DNA of 64,000 nucleotides from CAMUQR01 sp963516005. Its GTDB lineage: Bacteria > Patescibacteriota > Saccharimonadia > Saccharimonadales > Saccharimonadaceae. A program made the position numbers and the translations under genes. The notes below the pieces were generated by a model. The model saw only the letters and a list, made by a program, of their open reading frames with translations, made no database searches and had not been told where the DNA came from. The stretch is taken from the NCBI GenBank assembly GCA_963516005.1, contig CAUPYP010000001.1:124001-188000 (forward strand), in the 5' to 3' direction. Position 1 is the first letter of the stretch; the number at the start of each line of letters is the position of its first letter. Positions 34,086 through 43,085 of this stretch are shown here, piece by piece.

Positions 34086-34739
34086 CTAAGCTTTCCTTTC
34101 TTTGATTAAAATAACACCATAAACAATTATTACAATTAGTAGATACAGTACCATAATTCCAGATAACGGTAATTTATAAATAAAATAATCAGCAAAAATT
34201 GATAATGTAAAAACTCCGACTAAGAAAAACTCAATACGGTTGACGATGAATAAGATTAAAAACGGCATAATAAAATAAAACACACTAGTTAGTATAATAT
34301 GTTGAATAGTTACGAGGCTTAAACCATGTTCGACTTTCATGAGTAAAATTACTAGACTGATGACGATGGCTGATACGATGACATCAATGAGTATCGGTAC
34401 TATAAAAAATCGAACAGATTTCTTTATGTAGTCATACAAACTACTTGATTTAATTCGAATCGTCTCTTTTAATCCTTCGTAAAAGTTGTTAAATTTAGTT
34501 ATAGTTAGCGAGTAATAAGTGAGCACAACAGCACTCAGAAATATTATTTTTGAGACGTCAATCTTAGCCATTAAATCATAATCTATGAAATAAAATGAAT
34601 TTAGTCCGATTGATGTCAGTTCTTCAGAATTCATTGCTCTGCCCTGATGTGAAATATTATTTTGAATCGAATAAACTGCAACTGACAAGAATATTATTTT
34701 AATTATTAAAATCCAGAATATTCTAAACTTCGATTTCAT
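34086..34739 (-). CDS. integral membrane subunit of the ABC operon
   Basis: This 217-residue protein has six hydrophobic segments (first at residues 5-25, then near 62-80, 105-130, 140-160, 165-185 and 190-212) with a basic Arg/Lys loop between the second and third. It overlaps the previous frame by 17 bases and precedes the ATPase gene with no gap. I take it to be one half of the permease, with the frameshifted upstream gene as the other half. No named family is recognised. Confidence 0.75.
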   Translation of the reverse strand: MKSKFRIFWILIIKIIFLSVAVYSIQNNISHQGRAMNSEELTSIGLNSFYFIDYDLMAKIDVSKIIFLSAVVLTYYSLTITKFNNFYEGLKETIRIKSSSLYDYIKKSVRFFIVPILIDVIVSAIVISLVILLMKVEHGLSLVTIQHIILTSVFYFIMPFLILFIVNRIEFFLVGVFTLSIFADYFIYKLPLSGIMVLYLLIVIIVYGVILIKERKA

Positions 34740-35148
34740 TAGTACTTAATCTCCTTAGCCAAAAAGATATTACACCAGCAATAACGATAGGAGCGATCAT
34801 TTGGAATGAATTTGTACCAATATAAGCACCATTGATCAATAGAGCGTGAGGTAATAACATCTTTGCTTCATAAAGTATACCTGTCGATATAGGAAGTATT
34901 GGGATAATCCATATAGCGATCAGAAAAATTAATATACCGTCAAGTTTTCCATATCGATCTATTAAACGTAGAGTTAGTTTGGTAAGAACGTAAATGCCAA
35001 TGAAGTTTACAATCTCGAATACTATAAGAACGATATAATCATTACGCATGATGAAGTTAATGATGTCGCTATGATCATATAAAAATGTAAAGTGCATGCC
35101 AAGATTTGGTTGTGTTGATGCTAGTCCAATAAGAAATAATGCTAACAC
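34723..35148 (-). CDS. 3' part of a frameshifted ABC permease gene
   Basis: The frame gives 141 residues from a GTG at 35148, with about four membrane helices. No ribosome site precedes it, and the same frame stays open upstream to 35304, adding an excellent membrane helix (SLYISVIFLYI) and the linker NLKNHLIKYN. The preceding gene (35285-35572) ends in the other frame at exactly this point. Joined by a +1 shift at ATT CCC G (near 35300), the two make a 282-residue membrane protein of normal permease size. It is therefore a broken or frameshifted gene rather than two genes. Confidence 0.65.
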   Translation of the reverse strand: MLALFLIGLASTQPNLGMHFTFLYDHSDIINFIMRNDYIVLIVFEIVNFIGIYVLTKLTLRLIDRYGKLDGILIFLIAIWIIPILPISTGILYEAKMLLPHALLINGAYIGTNSFQMIAPIVIAGVISFWLRRLSTNEIEV

Positions 35149-35284
35149 TACAACGGCTGAGAAGCAAGCTGGAATTAATGATAACTTATTTTGGAGTTTA
35201 TCAATTTCAGATTGATATTTAGTGTTTCTACCAATATTATATTTGATAAGGTGATTTTTAAGGTTTATATACAGAAAAATTACG

Positions 35285-35572
35285 CTAATATATAATGACG
35301 GGAATCACTCTGAGTTTGATGGCGATATAGTCTGAATGCGTTGAATCGAGTGTGAAATTAGCACGTAAATCAAGGAAATGTTGCAAAACATTCTTATGTT
35401 TTGCTTGTTCAATTATTTCTGGCGATAAATCAGAATCCTGACTAGTGTTCTGTAATCTAGATGGTGTTTTATAGGCATAATCAATATACCTATAAAACAC
35501 CATGAATAAGGTGGCACAAAGAATTATTAAGTATAAAGCCAGATACTTGCGATTGATAATTTTCATAATCAT
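35285..35572 (-). CDS. 5' part of a frameshifted ABC permease gene
   Basis: These 95 residues comprise one membrane helix (about 10-27) and an extracytoplasmic loop rich in Asp, Ser and Gln; the last five residues (VIIY and stop) are out of frame. The start MIMKII has an AGGAA site upstream and a promoter at 35600-35628. The loop ends with IKLRVIP in this frame, and the second helix SLYISVIFL begins at once in the +1 frame. The first gene of the five-gene ABC operon. Confidence 0.65.
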   Translation of the reverse strand: MIMKIINRKYLALYLIILCATLFMVFYRYIDYAYKTPSRLQNTSQDSDLSPEIIEQAKHKNVLQHFLDLRANFTLDSTHSDYIAIKLRVIPVIIY

Positions 35573-35801
35573 TTAATTCCTGGTCAGTTATCTGTCTATA
35601 TAATAAGAAATTTCATCTTAAAAAGCAAATAAGATTAGCTAGAATTGGATTTTAAAACGTGATTACTTTTTATGAGTCGTGAGTGTCGCTAAAAATGTCG
35701 CCACTATTTTGACAGCTGGAGGCTACCAGATAAGTTGTATTAGGAAATAGTTTGTTATCTTCGGCAATTAGTGAATTTTCAACTTTTAATCTTAACATAG
35801 T
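35573..35801. other. gap between the ABC operon and the nrnA-like gene
   Basis: The 229 bases hold the ABC operon promoter and, on the other side, DNA with no start-bearing gene or hairpin I can support. Confidence 0.6.
35600..35628 (-). promoter_or_regulatory. promoter of the ABC operon
   Basis: TTGCTT (35623-35628), a 17-base spacer and TATTAT (35600-35605) lie on the minus strand 28 bases before the first ATG. Confidence 0.65.
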
Positions 35802-36830
35802 TTAGCAATTATTGAGGCTCTTTTGTACGACCTCAATCAACTCCGCCTTGATTGTGTCAAAATCATCATAAACCCGAAAGCCTGAGGCGTGAGCATGTCC
35901 CCCACCTCCGAAATAGCCGGCGATAGTTTCGGCGATTGGTGCATTGGAGCGGATTTTGCCAGTGATTTTGCCGTCAGGATAGGTTTTGAGGGCGATGGCG
36001 ACTTCTACGCCAGTGACGAAGCGCATTTCGTCGAGTACTAGTACGCTCGGGTTGTATTTGTCAGAATAGAGTTTGATCTCGTCAAACGGGATGGTGACCA
36101 GCGCTAACTTGCCGTCAATTTCGTATTCGACGCGTTGCAATAACTCACCTTTGTAGTGCAAAATCTCAGGTGCTTTTTTAGATAATTCGAAGCGAGCTTG
36201 GTCGATGTCATAAACATGCGCTCCTGCCTCGGTTAATTGGCTCATGATTAAATAAGTTTGTGGGGTGACGTTTTGAGTCGATAAACCAAGCGTATCACCC
36301 AAAATCGCCGCCATTAAAGCTGTAGCTAGCTCGCTTGATAACTCGAGCTTGAGATTTTGAATTAAATCAAAAATTAATTCAGCCGATGCCACAGCCGGTG
36401 CGATTAGCTCGAGTTGCGGTGCGAAACTAACATCAGGTTTGGTTTCGTGATGATCAATAATAATGACCGGTTTGGAATGTAAAAAATCCTGACGAACTGG
36501 GTCGTCAAGCACTTTTGATAATAAAATTTGACTGGCGGTATCGACAACGATCGCTAGATCAGCGTGATAATCAAACTCATCACTGACTCGATCCCAGCCC
36601 GGCAAATAACGCATATAGCTTGGGATTTGAACCGGACAATACAGACTAGATTGTTTACCGAGTTGATGAGCGATGTCTTCAATTGCTAATGCGCTCCCGA
36701 GCGAATCAATGTCGGGATTTTCGGCTTGAATAATAACGATATTGCTCGCCTGCTTGAGTAACTGGCGAAATTGCGTAATCTGTTTGTCGCTAAAATGGCG
36801 CGGTAATAATGCTTCAATTTCAGGACTCAT
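35802..36830 (-). CDS. DHH-family phosphoesterase (NrnA-like oligoribonuclease / pAp phosphatase)
   Basis: NrnA-type enzymes degrade 2- to 5-mer RNA and dephosphorylate pAp with Mn2+. The 342-residue protein shows NPDIDSLGSALA (motif I), IVVDTA (motif II), IIIDHHET (DHH at 126-128), AAILGDTLGLST (motif IV) and the C-terminal GGGGHAHASGF of the DHHA1 domain. The motif I histidine (normally HxNPDxD) is alanine at residue 36, so one metal ligand may be missing. It overlaps recR by four bases (ATGA) and is the last gene of the ybaB-recR-nrnA group. Confidence 0.9.
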   Translation of the reverse strand: MSPEIEALLPRHFSDKQITQFRQLLKQASNIVIIQAENPDIDSLGSALAIEDIAHQLGKQSSLYCPVQIPSYMRYLPGWDRVSDEFDYHADLAIVVDTASQILLSKVLDDPVRQDFLHSKPVIIIDHHETKPDVSFAPQLELIAPAVASAELIFDLIQNLKLELSSELATALMAAILGDTLGLSTQNVTPQTYLIMSQLTEAGAHVYDIDQARFELSKKAPEILHYKGELLQRVEYEIDGKLALVTIPFDEIKLYSDKYNPSVLVLDEMRFVTGVEVAIALKTYPDGKITGKIRSNAPIAETIAGYFGGGGHAHASGFRVYDDFDTIKAELIEVVQKSLNNC

Positions 36831-37447
36831 AGCGACACCGCCTTACGGCCGTCAAGTGCATAGCCGAGGGTAATTTGGTCGGCATATTCGAGGTCGGTGC
36901 CGACCGGTAAGCCCTGGGCTAAGCGGGTGACGGTTAGCTCTAGCCCAGCTTCTTTGATGCGTTTTTGGACATAGAGTGCGGTTGATTCGCCTTCGACGCT
37001 AGCGTTGGTGGCGATAATTAACTCCTCAACTTGATCATCATGTAGTCGCTCTAACAGTTCGGCAATATGCAAATCATCGGGATGAATGCCGTCAATCGGC
37101 GATAAAGTTCCGCCTAATACGTGATAAGTACCGTTAAATTTGCCGGTTTTTTCGATTGGAATAATATCGAGAGGCTCTTCAACTAAAGCTACTAATTGCT
37201 TATTGCGCTTCGGATCAGTATAGAGTGGCGAAACCTCCTCACCTTCACTAATCAAGGCGAAAGTTTTCGGGCATTCTTTAATTGAGCTTTTAAGCTCGGC
37301 AATTGCTACCGCAAGGTTTTGGTTGTAGCGGTCGTGATTTTTTAACAAAAAATAAGCATAGCGCTCAGCTGTGCGCGTGCCAACACCTGGTAATTGCCCA
37401 AGCTCATCAACAAGCTTGGACAAGGCTTGCGGTAACAATTGATTCAT
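36827..37447 (-). CDS. recR: recombination mediator RecR lacking the zinc finger cysteines
   Basis: RecR works with RecO/RecF to load RecA on gaps. The N-terminal helix-hairpin-helix is LGQLPGVGTRTAERYAY (residues 16-32), and the Toprim domain follows (VEEPLDIIPIEKTG, YHVLGG, VEGESTALYV). Between them the usual four-Cys zinc finger reads IKECPKTFALISEG and YTDPKRN: one cysteine only, so no metal can be held. The length of 206 aa is normal. It is encoded four bases after ybaB and overlaps the nrnA-like gene, the usual ybaB-recR order. Confidence 0.95.
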   Translation of the reverse strand: MNQLLPQALSKLVDELGQLPGVGTRTAERYAYFLLKNHDRYNQNLAVAIAELKSSIKECPKTFALISEGEEVSPLYTDPKRNKQLVALVEEPLDIIPIEKTGKFNGTYHVLGGTLSPIDGIHPDDLHIAELLERLHDDQVEELIIATNASVEGESTALYVQKRIKEAGLELTVTRLAQGLPVGTDLEYADQITLGYALDGRKAVSL

Positions 37448-37450
37448 TAA

Positions 37451-37741
37451 CTACAGTCCTAAACCACTGAGTCCGCCCATGAAAGGCTTCATTTTTTCGG
37501 CAGCGATTTCTTGCGCTTTAGCCATGCCGTCGCGAATCGCAGCTTTGATATATTCTTCAGTTTCTTCAATGTTATCAAGATCGATCATCTCAGGATTGAT
37601 TTTTAAATCTTTAATTTTTAATTCACCGCTAATTTGCACAGTGACAGCCCCGTCACCAGCTTCAACTTCGATAATTTCTTTTGCTAATTCTTTTTGGGCT
37701 TTACGTAAATCGTTTAACATTTTCATTTGGTCAAAAGCCAT
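37451..37741 (-). CDS. ybaB: YbaB/EbfC nucleoid-associated protein
   Basis: This 96-residue DNA-binding dimer has the family pattern: MLNDLRKAQKEL helix, strand IEVEAGDGAVTVQISGELKIKDLKINPE, then a long C-terminal helix and a short GGL tail. It sits three bases upstream of recR, as in most bacteria, and two genes downstream of dnaX-dnaB. A TATAAT box near 37777 and an AAGGAG site mark its own start. Confidence 0.95.
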   Translation of the reverse strand: MAFDQMKMLNDLRKAQKELAKEIIEVEAGDGAVTVQISGELKIKDLKINPEMIDLDNIEETEEYIKAAIRDGMAKAQEIAAEKMKPFMGGLSGLGL

Positions 37742-37784
37742 AAAAAACTCCTTTTCTGGTTATTGTCGATAAGCTTATTATATC

Positions 37785-39251
37785 TTAATTTTGGTTTTTT
37801 TGGTAGAGGTAGAAACGATCAGAATCTTGAGTATGACTGTCGTTAATAATTGCCGATGCGGTTAAGCTAGTGGTGTTCTGAAAAGCTTTTTTAGTAAAAA
37901 TTGCGCGCGAATAATCGGCGTGATTATCAAAAATTTTAACTTGCAGATTGTGCTTTTTGAGATGTTTATAAAAATCCAATTCGGCTTGATCAGCCACTAA
38001 CAGGTCAGTTGCTTTGTCAGACTGAAGCTGTCGGTCAAGTAAGTGCAAATCTTGTCGAAATTGACTAGCGAGGTTCGGGGTGTAGGCGTAGTTTTTGAGT
38101 AAAATATCAATGCCGGTTAGCGATAAAATCACCATCGTCAGGCTAATCACTAGACTACCAAACACTCGCGGATATGGATTGAGCGGAAAAATTGTCATCC
38201 AGCTCAGGGTAATCGAGTGAATGCCATAAGCAATCATCATTGCCAGTGGTAGCCACAGTACGATACTTGGATTGTGCGAGAGCGACAGGCAGATAATCAG
38301 ATTAATTAAGGTTAGATAAAAAATCGCCATACTGCGCACCGAGAAGTATTGTTGCCCCAGAGTAAATGCGCCGATAATGGCTAAGACTAGCGCCCCTAGT
38401 CCAAAAATTGGTTGTGTCAAAAACTCCGGTCGTGCTGACCAAAAATTGACCACATCAATCAATGGCTGGAAAATATTTGCTGGTGTTGGCTGGAGATTGA
38501 TTAATAGCTTGATAATTGACGGCTGAGTGATAATTTGGAGTAATAATGGGCTGATAATCAGAATAAAACCAATAATTCCTGGCAACAGCAAGCGCAGATT
38601 GAACTGTTTAATTAGCAATCGTGGCTTCGGGTGTCCAAGCGATAAACCAACCAATAATAATGGCAAAAACAGCACCATCGGCGTGTAAACGCTTAAACCG
38701 AGCACAACGCCGAGCGCTGGCAAAATTAGTGCCAAAGTCGCTTTGTTTTTGTTGGCTTTGAGCTGTTGGAGGTCTGGTAAAAATTGGCTGACTTTTGTGA
38801 GTAAAATCATAATCACGATTTGCCAAAAAATAAACATAATTCCCGGCGTGCCATCTTGGATCATAATAATCAGCTGACTGGTCGACATCACAATAGCGCT
38901 GGCAATCAAGGCGGTTTTGCGATTAATCCAATGCGCAATTAACCAGAAAAAACCAAGTAGCGACAGTCCGCCAAAAATCAACGACGGTAATTTCACTGTT
39001 AAAGTCGATAATCCGAAAAACTTTAGTCCAGCTAATTGCAATAATTTATACGGAAAATCAATGATATTTTGACCAGAAAACAAAGTTTTGAAGTTTAAAC
39101 TAGCAACTTGGTCAATTTCGGCTTGGCGCAGACCAGCTGGTGCATACCAAAACATCAAGCCAACTAGCCCAGCGAATAATCCAATAACCGCCAAATGAGC
39201 AATGATATAACGCCAATTATATAAGCGATAGGAGATAATCTCTTTTTTCAT
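37785..39251 (-). CDS. ArnT/PMT-like membrane glycosyltransferase
   Basis: This 488-residue protein has about eleven membrane helices and the N-terminal outer loop of GT39/GT83 enzymes (WYAPAGLRQAEIDQVAS, where a conserved acidic residue follows helix 1, and the LPSLIFGGLSLLGFF region). Such enzymes move sugars from polyprenyl phosphate to proteins or lipids outside the membrane. A soluble C-terminal part (about 390-488) is present but not recognised. TAAAAT (39258-39263) ends six bases before the ATG (leaderless). The sugar and acceptor are unknown. Confidence 0.8.
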   Translation of the reverse strand: MKKEIISYRLYNWRYIIAHLAVIGLFAGLVGLMFWYAPAGLRQAEIDQVASLNFKTLFSGQNIIDFPYKLLQLAGLKFFGLSTLTVKLPSLIFGGLSLLGFFWLIAHWINRKTALIASAIVMSTSQLIIMIQDGTPGIMFIFWQIVIMILLTKVSQFLPDLQQLKANKNKATLALILPALGVVLGLSVYTPMVLFLPLLLVGLSLGHPKPRLLIKQFNLRLLLPGIIGFILIISPLLLQIITQPSIIKLLINLQPTPANIFQPLIDVVNFWSARPEFLTQPIFGLGALVLAIIGAFTLGQQYFSVRSMAIFYLTLINLIICLSLSHNPSIVLWLPLAMMIAYGIHSITLSWMTIFPLNPYPRVFGSLVISLTMVILSLTGIDILLKNYAYTPNLASQFRQDLHLLDRQLQSDKATDLLVADQAELDFYKHLKKHNLQVKIFDNHADYSRAIFTKKAFQNTTSLTASAIINDSHTQDSDRFYLYQKNQN

Positions 39252-39269
39252 ATCTCTATTTTAACATAT

Positions 39270-40613
39270 TTAATCGGTGTGGTCTTTATCTAAACTCATA
39301 AAACGTAAGCGTTCTGGGTGGAAGTAAAGCTCAACCTTGCCGACCGGACCATTACGGTGCTTAGCGATGATTAGATCGGTGATGTTTTGACGTTCGGTTT
39401 CCGGTTCGTAATAAGCTTCACGATAAATAAACATCACGATATCGGCATCCTGCTCGATCGAACCAGATTCACGCAGATCAGCCAGTTGTGGGATTTTCGG
39501 GTTGCGGTTTTCAACGGTACGTGACAACTGACTGAGGGCAACCACTGGGACATTTAATTCGCGAGCAATCAACTTCAGACCACGTGAAATCTCGGACACT
39601 TCTTGCACACGGTTGCCGTCGTTGGAACGAGTCGAGGCTTGCATCAGCTGGAGGTAGTCGACGATAATCAATCCTAGTTCGCGGTTGTGAGCGGCGCGTC
39701 GGGCTTTGGTGCGCATTTCTAAAATTGACAAACCTGGCGTGTCGTCAATCATAATTGGTGCTTCAGCCATTTCCCCCATCGCCTCGGATAATTTCGAAAA
39801 ATCCTCGTCGTTCAAATTGCCGGTGCGTATTTTCCAGGAATCAACTCCGGAGGCATCAGCTAACATACGATCCACCAACTGCTCTTTACTCATCTCTAAG
39901 CTGAAGAACAGAACTGGTTGCTTGGCGATGGTTGCTACGTTGTAGGCTAAGTTGGTCACAAAAGTGGTTTTACCCATGGCTGGGCGCGCTGCCAGAATTA
40001 ACAAATCCGACCGCTGAAATCCAGCTGTCATATTATCCAGGTCGCGGTAGCCGGTCGACACACCACGGAGAGCGCCTTGGTTTTTATGTAGAGCCTCAAT
40101 GCGATCAAAACTCTCCGTCAAAATATCTTCAAGCGATACCAGGTCACCAACTGAGTTCGAATCGGACACGCTAAAGATTTCTTTTTCGGCCTTGCCTAAT
40201 AGTTCATCGACAGTTGTGCCTTCTTCATACGCTAAATCAGTAATACTCGACGAAGCTTTAATCAGGCGTCGTCTGGTGGCGGCTTGGGCGACCATCTTGG
40301 CGTAGGCTTCGGCGTGTGAAGCGGTTGGCACATAGTTCGTCAGTTCCGCTAGATAAGCCGAGCCACCGATTTTAGTCAAATCTTTATTTTTTTTGAGCTG
40401 ATCGGTTAGGGTTAATAAGTCAATCGGTGATGATTTTTCAAATAATTTCAACATCGCATCAAAAATCGCTTGATGTTTTGACTCGTAAAAATCGCGCGGT
40501 TTAACCACGGTAACGATGTCGCTAATGACGCTTTCATCAATTAAAATCGCCCCGAGAACACTTTTTTCGGCCTCTAAGTTCTGCGGAATTAACCGACCGG
40601 TTGTCTCACTCAT
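39270..40613 (-). CDS. dnaB: replicative DNA helicase
   Basis: The hexameric helicase of the replication fork, 447 aa. The N-terminal DnaB domain starts at PQNLEAEKSVLGAILID. The RecA-fold core has GYRDLDNMTAGFQRSDL, Walker A ARPAMGKT, Walker B LGLIIVDYLQLM, then VPVVALSQLSR and ADLRESGSIEQDAD. No intein is seen. It overlaps dnaX by eight bases, so clamp-loader subunit and helicase are translationally coupled. Confidence 0.97.
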   Translation of the reverse strand: MSETTGRLIPQNLEAEKSVLGAILIDESVISDIVTVVKPRDFYESKHQAIFDAMLKLFEKSSPIDLLTLTDQLKKNKDLTKIGGSAYLAELTNYVPTASHAEAYAKMVAQAATRRRLIKASSSITDLAYEEGTTVDELLGKAEKEIFSVSDSNSVGDLVSLEDILTESFDRIEALHKNQGALRGVSTGYRDLDNMTAGFQRSDLLILAARPAMGKTTFVTNLAYNVATIAKQPVLFFSLEMSKEQLVDRMLADASGVDSWKIRTGNLNDEDFSKLSEAMGEMAEAPIMIDDTPGLSILEMRTKARRAAHNRELGLIIVDYLQLMQASTRSNDGNRVQEVSEISRGLKLIARELNVPVVALSQLSRTVENRNPKIPQLADLRESGSIEQDADIVMFIYREAYYEPETERQNITDLIIAKHRNGPVGKVELYFHPERLRFMSLDKDHTD

Positions 40614-42051
40614 CTAAATTCACCTCTTCTCCGCCACCCATTATATCAATAACCGCTTCGATTTGACTAGCTTTGGCGTCGGCTGAGCTGGCTTCGGTGA
40701 CAATTTTGATTTCGTAGTTAGCTAAACCAAACTCTGCTAGGCTTTTTTGTAAGTTTGTGAAATGTTTAGGGTCGGACAAGCGTTTCATAGCGAAGGCGTT
40801 GGCAACTTTAATAATTAAATCATTTTGTTGAAAAATTAGCTCAGCCTTGTCGAGAATGCCATAGATTGCCAAGTAATTTTTCTTGATGTATTTTAAGAAA
40901 TCGTCTTTTTTGAAGGAATTGACTGACTTGGCGGGAGCGACTGGCGATGTGGCGTTTTTTGGGTTTGAAGATGGTGTGGTGTCGGCTGGTGCTGGGGTTG
41001 ATGTGGTAGTAGTCGATGGCACAGTGGTAATCGTCGGCGCGGGTTCTTGCGTGGCCTGTTGGTTGGTTTTTTCGATGACGGCTTCGGTGATTTTCGCCTT
41101 GTCAGCAATGGCAAAATTTGAACCCAGAGCCACGATTAACTCGAGATCGGGCATACTAGATTTTTCGACTTTGAGTAGCTCAGTGATCAGTTGTAAATTG
41201 CTTGGATGACTGATTAAATCTTGCTTAGCGACGTGGGCTAGTTGTTTCGCAATCTCAACGCTGGTGAAGTTTTCGCTCAGTAGTTGATTGATAATTTCGA
41301 TCAGCTCGAAGAGCTTGCCTTGCTGATAGTTAGCTAAGAGGTTTTTTAGAGACTGCTGATCAATTGTGCCGGTTAATTTATTAATTAAATCCTGATCAAT
41401 TGTTTGACCATCACCAGCCAGGCTCGAGAGCTGGTCGAGTAGATTAATGGCATCGCGCAAGCCACCAGTTGAGGCTATGGCAATTGACTCCAGTCCAGCA
41501 TCGCTAATCTTAATCTGTTCGGCGTCGGCAATCTTGCGTAGCTGAGTGATAATGGATTGATTGTCAATTTTTCGAAACACAAACCGTTGAGTTCGGCTGA
41601 TGATGGTCGCTGGAATCTTATGTTCATCAGTTGTCGCTAGGATAAAAATCACGTGTTTTGGCGGTTCTTCTAATAACTTCAAAAAAGCATTGAACGCTGA
41701 TTTAGACAGCATATGAACCTCATCTATGATATAAATCTTATATTTAGCTTGAACGGGTGCGATATAAGCTTTTTCGATGATATCACGGATATTGTCGACG
41801 CTAGTATTAGAGGCGGCATCAATCTCAATGATGTCAATATTGCTATCGTCCAGCCGATATTCTATATCATTTATGCTATATGCTAAAATCCGTGCGATGC
41901 TGGTTTTGCCCACTCCACGCGGTCCGACCAACAAATAACCATGGCTAATGCGTTGATTCTCAACGGCCAATTTCAGAATGTCGGTCACTTGACTCTGCCC
42001 CACGACCTCATCGAAGCTCTTGGGGCGATATTTTCGATATAACGCCTGCAT
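40606..42051 (-). CDS. dnaX: DNA polymerase III gamma/tau subunit lacking the zinc module
   Basis: The clamp-loader ATPase, 481 aa: LYRKYRPKSFDEVVGQ start, Walker A GPRGVGKT (43-50), Walker B YIIDEVHMLS, sensor ILATTDEHKIP, a Thr/Pro/Ser-rich linker (about 338-370) and a C-terminal tau-like domain. The usual zinc-binding insert with four cysteines between Walker A and DLIEIDAAS is missing; the chain passes from ILAYSIN straight to IDIIEIDAASN (residues 57-82). TAAAAT at 42060-42065 ends eight bases before the ATG. No obvious A-rich slip site for a short gamma form was found. Confidence 0.96.
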   Translation of the reverse strand: MQALYRKYRPKSFDEVVGQSQVTDILKLAVENQRISHGYLLVGPRGVGKTSIARILAYSINDIEYRLDDSNIDIIEIDAASNTSVDNIRDIIEKAYIAPVQAKYKIYIIDEVHMLSKSAFNAFLKLLEEPPKHVIFILATTDEHKIPATIISRTQRFVFRKIDNQSIITQLRKIADAEQIKISDAGLESIAIASTGGLRDAINLLDQLSSLAGDGQTIDQDLINKLTGTIDQQSLKNLLANYQQGKLFELIEIINQLLSENFTSVEIAKQLAHVAKQDLISHPSNLQLITELLKVEKSSMPDLELIVALGSNFAIADKAKITEAVIEKTNQQATQEPAPTITTVPSTTTTSTPAPADTTPSSNPKNATSPVAPAKSVNSFKKDDFLKYIKKNYLAIYGILDKAELIFQQNDLIIKVANAFAMKRLSDPKHFTNLQKSLAEFGLANYEIKIVTEASSADAKASQIEAVIDIMGGGEEVNLDE

Positions 42052-42104
42052 TTGATACTATTTTAGCACAAAACCACCCACCTGGCTGTTGTGATTTTTA
42101 TTGA

Positions 42105-42989
42105 TTAAAACAAGCTAAACTGTTGAGTTGGTAGTTCGATTTCGCCGATTTCTGGACGCATGATAAACGGATAGCCAGTGAGTTTTTTCAGAGGTAAAGC
42201 AACGATAGTTTGTTGGTAATCACACAGTAGAGTTGAGCCGACTAAGCCAACAATTCGGCCGGTGATTTTATCTGTGCCGGACAAATCGACAATGTTATCG
42301 AGACGACTTTTGTCAAAATCCTCAACAAAATAATGCGAATCAAGATTGAGCCACTTAGGGTCTTTGAACTGAAAATCAAGCGCTTGTTCAACTACATCTT
42401 TGGCGTCGAATAAACAACGTTTGGCGACTTCTTCGTCGTATTCTTGGCTGAGAAGTTCGAGCTTTTTGCTGATTTTGACATTTTCGACAAAGTTACCGAG
42501 TTTCGAGATATCGGCTTCATACTGGCGAGCGACCAGCGCTGAATTGAAAGTATCGAGTACGATCGCCTGACGCGCCCCCTGCTCTAACAAGCGCGCATAG
42601 CCTCGACCAGCGAACGAAATGCCAACTTTAGTAAAATTCGGTGAAAAATACGCTAAATACACGAAATGCGGTTTAGCGTTTCGGCGTTGTTGCACTTCTG
42701 ATACGCTATCAGCATTATAAAAAGCGGCGTTGAAGCCGGTGCTGGCTTGGCATTTTTGACATTGTTCGTATTTTGGTTCAAGAGTGGCGTGATCGGGGCA
42801 AGTGTGAATTTCGCCGGTTTCGAGATCGTGCCAGCCAATACAAAATCGTTGTCGGGTGTTAAATTCCATATAAATTTCGCTACCTAGCTCAATATTACTC
42901 GGCACGGCCTGACTGGCTGAGTTAATAATCCAAAACGGCTTCTCGTCGCGTGAGTAGCCAACATACGACAAAATCTGAAATTCGTTCAT
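42105..42989 (-). CDS. DUF2797 protein with a zinc-binding N-terminal region
   Basis: This 294-residue protein has the DUF2797 layout: an RFCIGWHD segment, CPDHATLEP and CQKC (zinc-ligand cysteines), then FYNAD and a GIY-YIG-like central part, HFVYLAYFSPNFTKVGIS, with GRGYARLLEQGA. The central part suggests a nuclease-like fold, but the usual catalytic residues are not clear. The cysteine site is intact. The start at 42989 is preferred to an ATG 9 bases upstream in another frame. The function of the family is unknown. Confidence 0.85.
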   Translation of the reverse strand: MNEFQILSYVGYSRDEKPFWIINSASQAVPSNIELGSEIYMEFNTRQRFCIGWHDLETGEIHTCPDHATLEPKYEQCQKCQASTGFNAAFYNADSVSEVQQRRNAKPHFVYLAYFSPNFTKVGISFAGRGYARLLEQGARQAIVLDTFNSALVARQYEADISKLGNFVENVKISKKLELLSQEYDEEVAKRCLFDAKDVVEQALDFQFKDPKWLNLDSHYFVEDFDKSRLDNIVDLSGTDKITGRIVGLVGSTLLCDYQQTIVALPLKKLTGYPFIMRPEIGEIELPTQQFSLF

Positions 42990-43085
42990 CGCCCATGTCC
43001 CCTTTTTTTATTAAAATCGTGATAGTTTTTAGCGTAGCGCCCGACTAAAACTGCGCCTTTAGTCTGACGAAATCATCTTTATAAA

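Noticed and set aside
40893..41209. Frames on both strands over the dnaX linker
   Set aside because: They mirror the Thr/Pro/Ser-rich linker of DnaX in other frames.
42105..42989. Alternative ATG nine bases upstream of the DUF2797 start
   Set aside because: It opens a different frame that stops after about two dozen codons, although the GGGG site is nearer to it.
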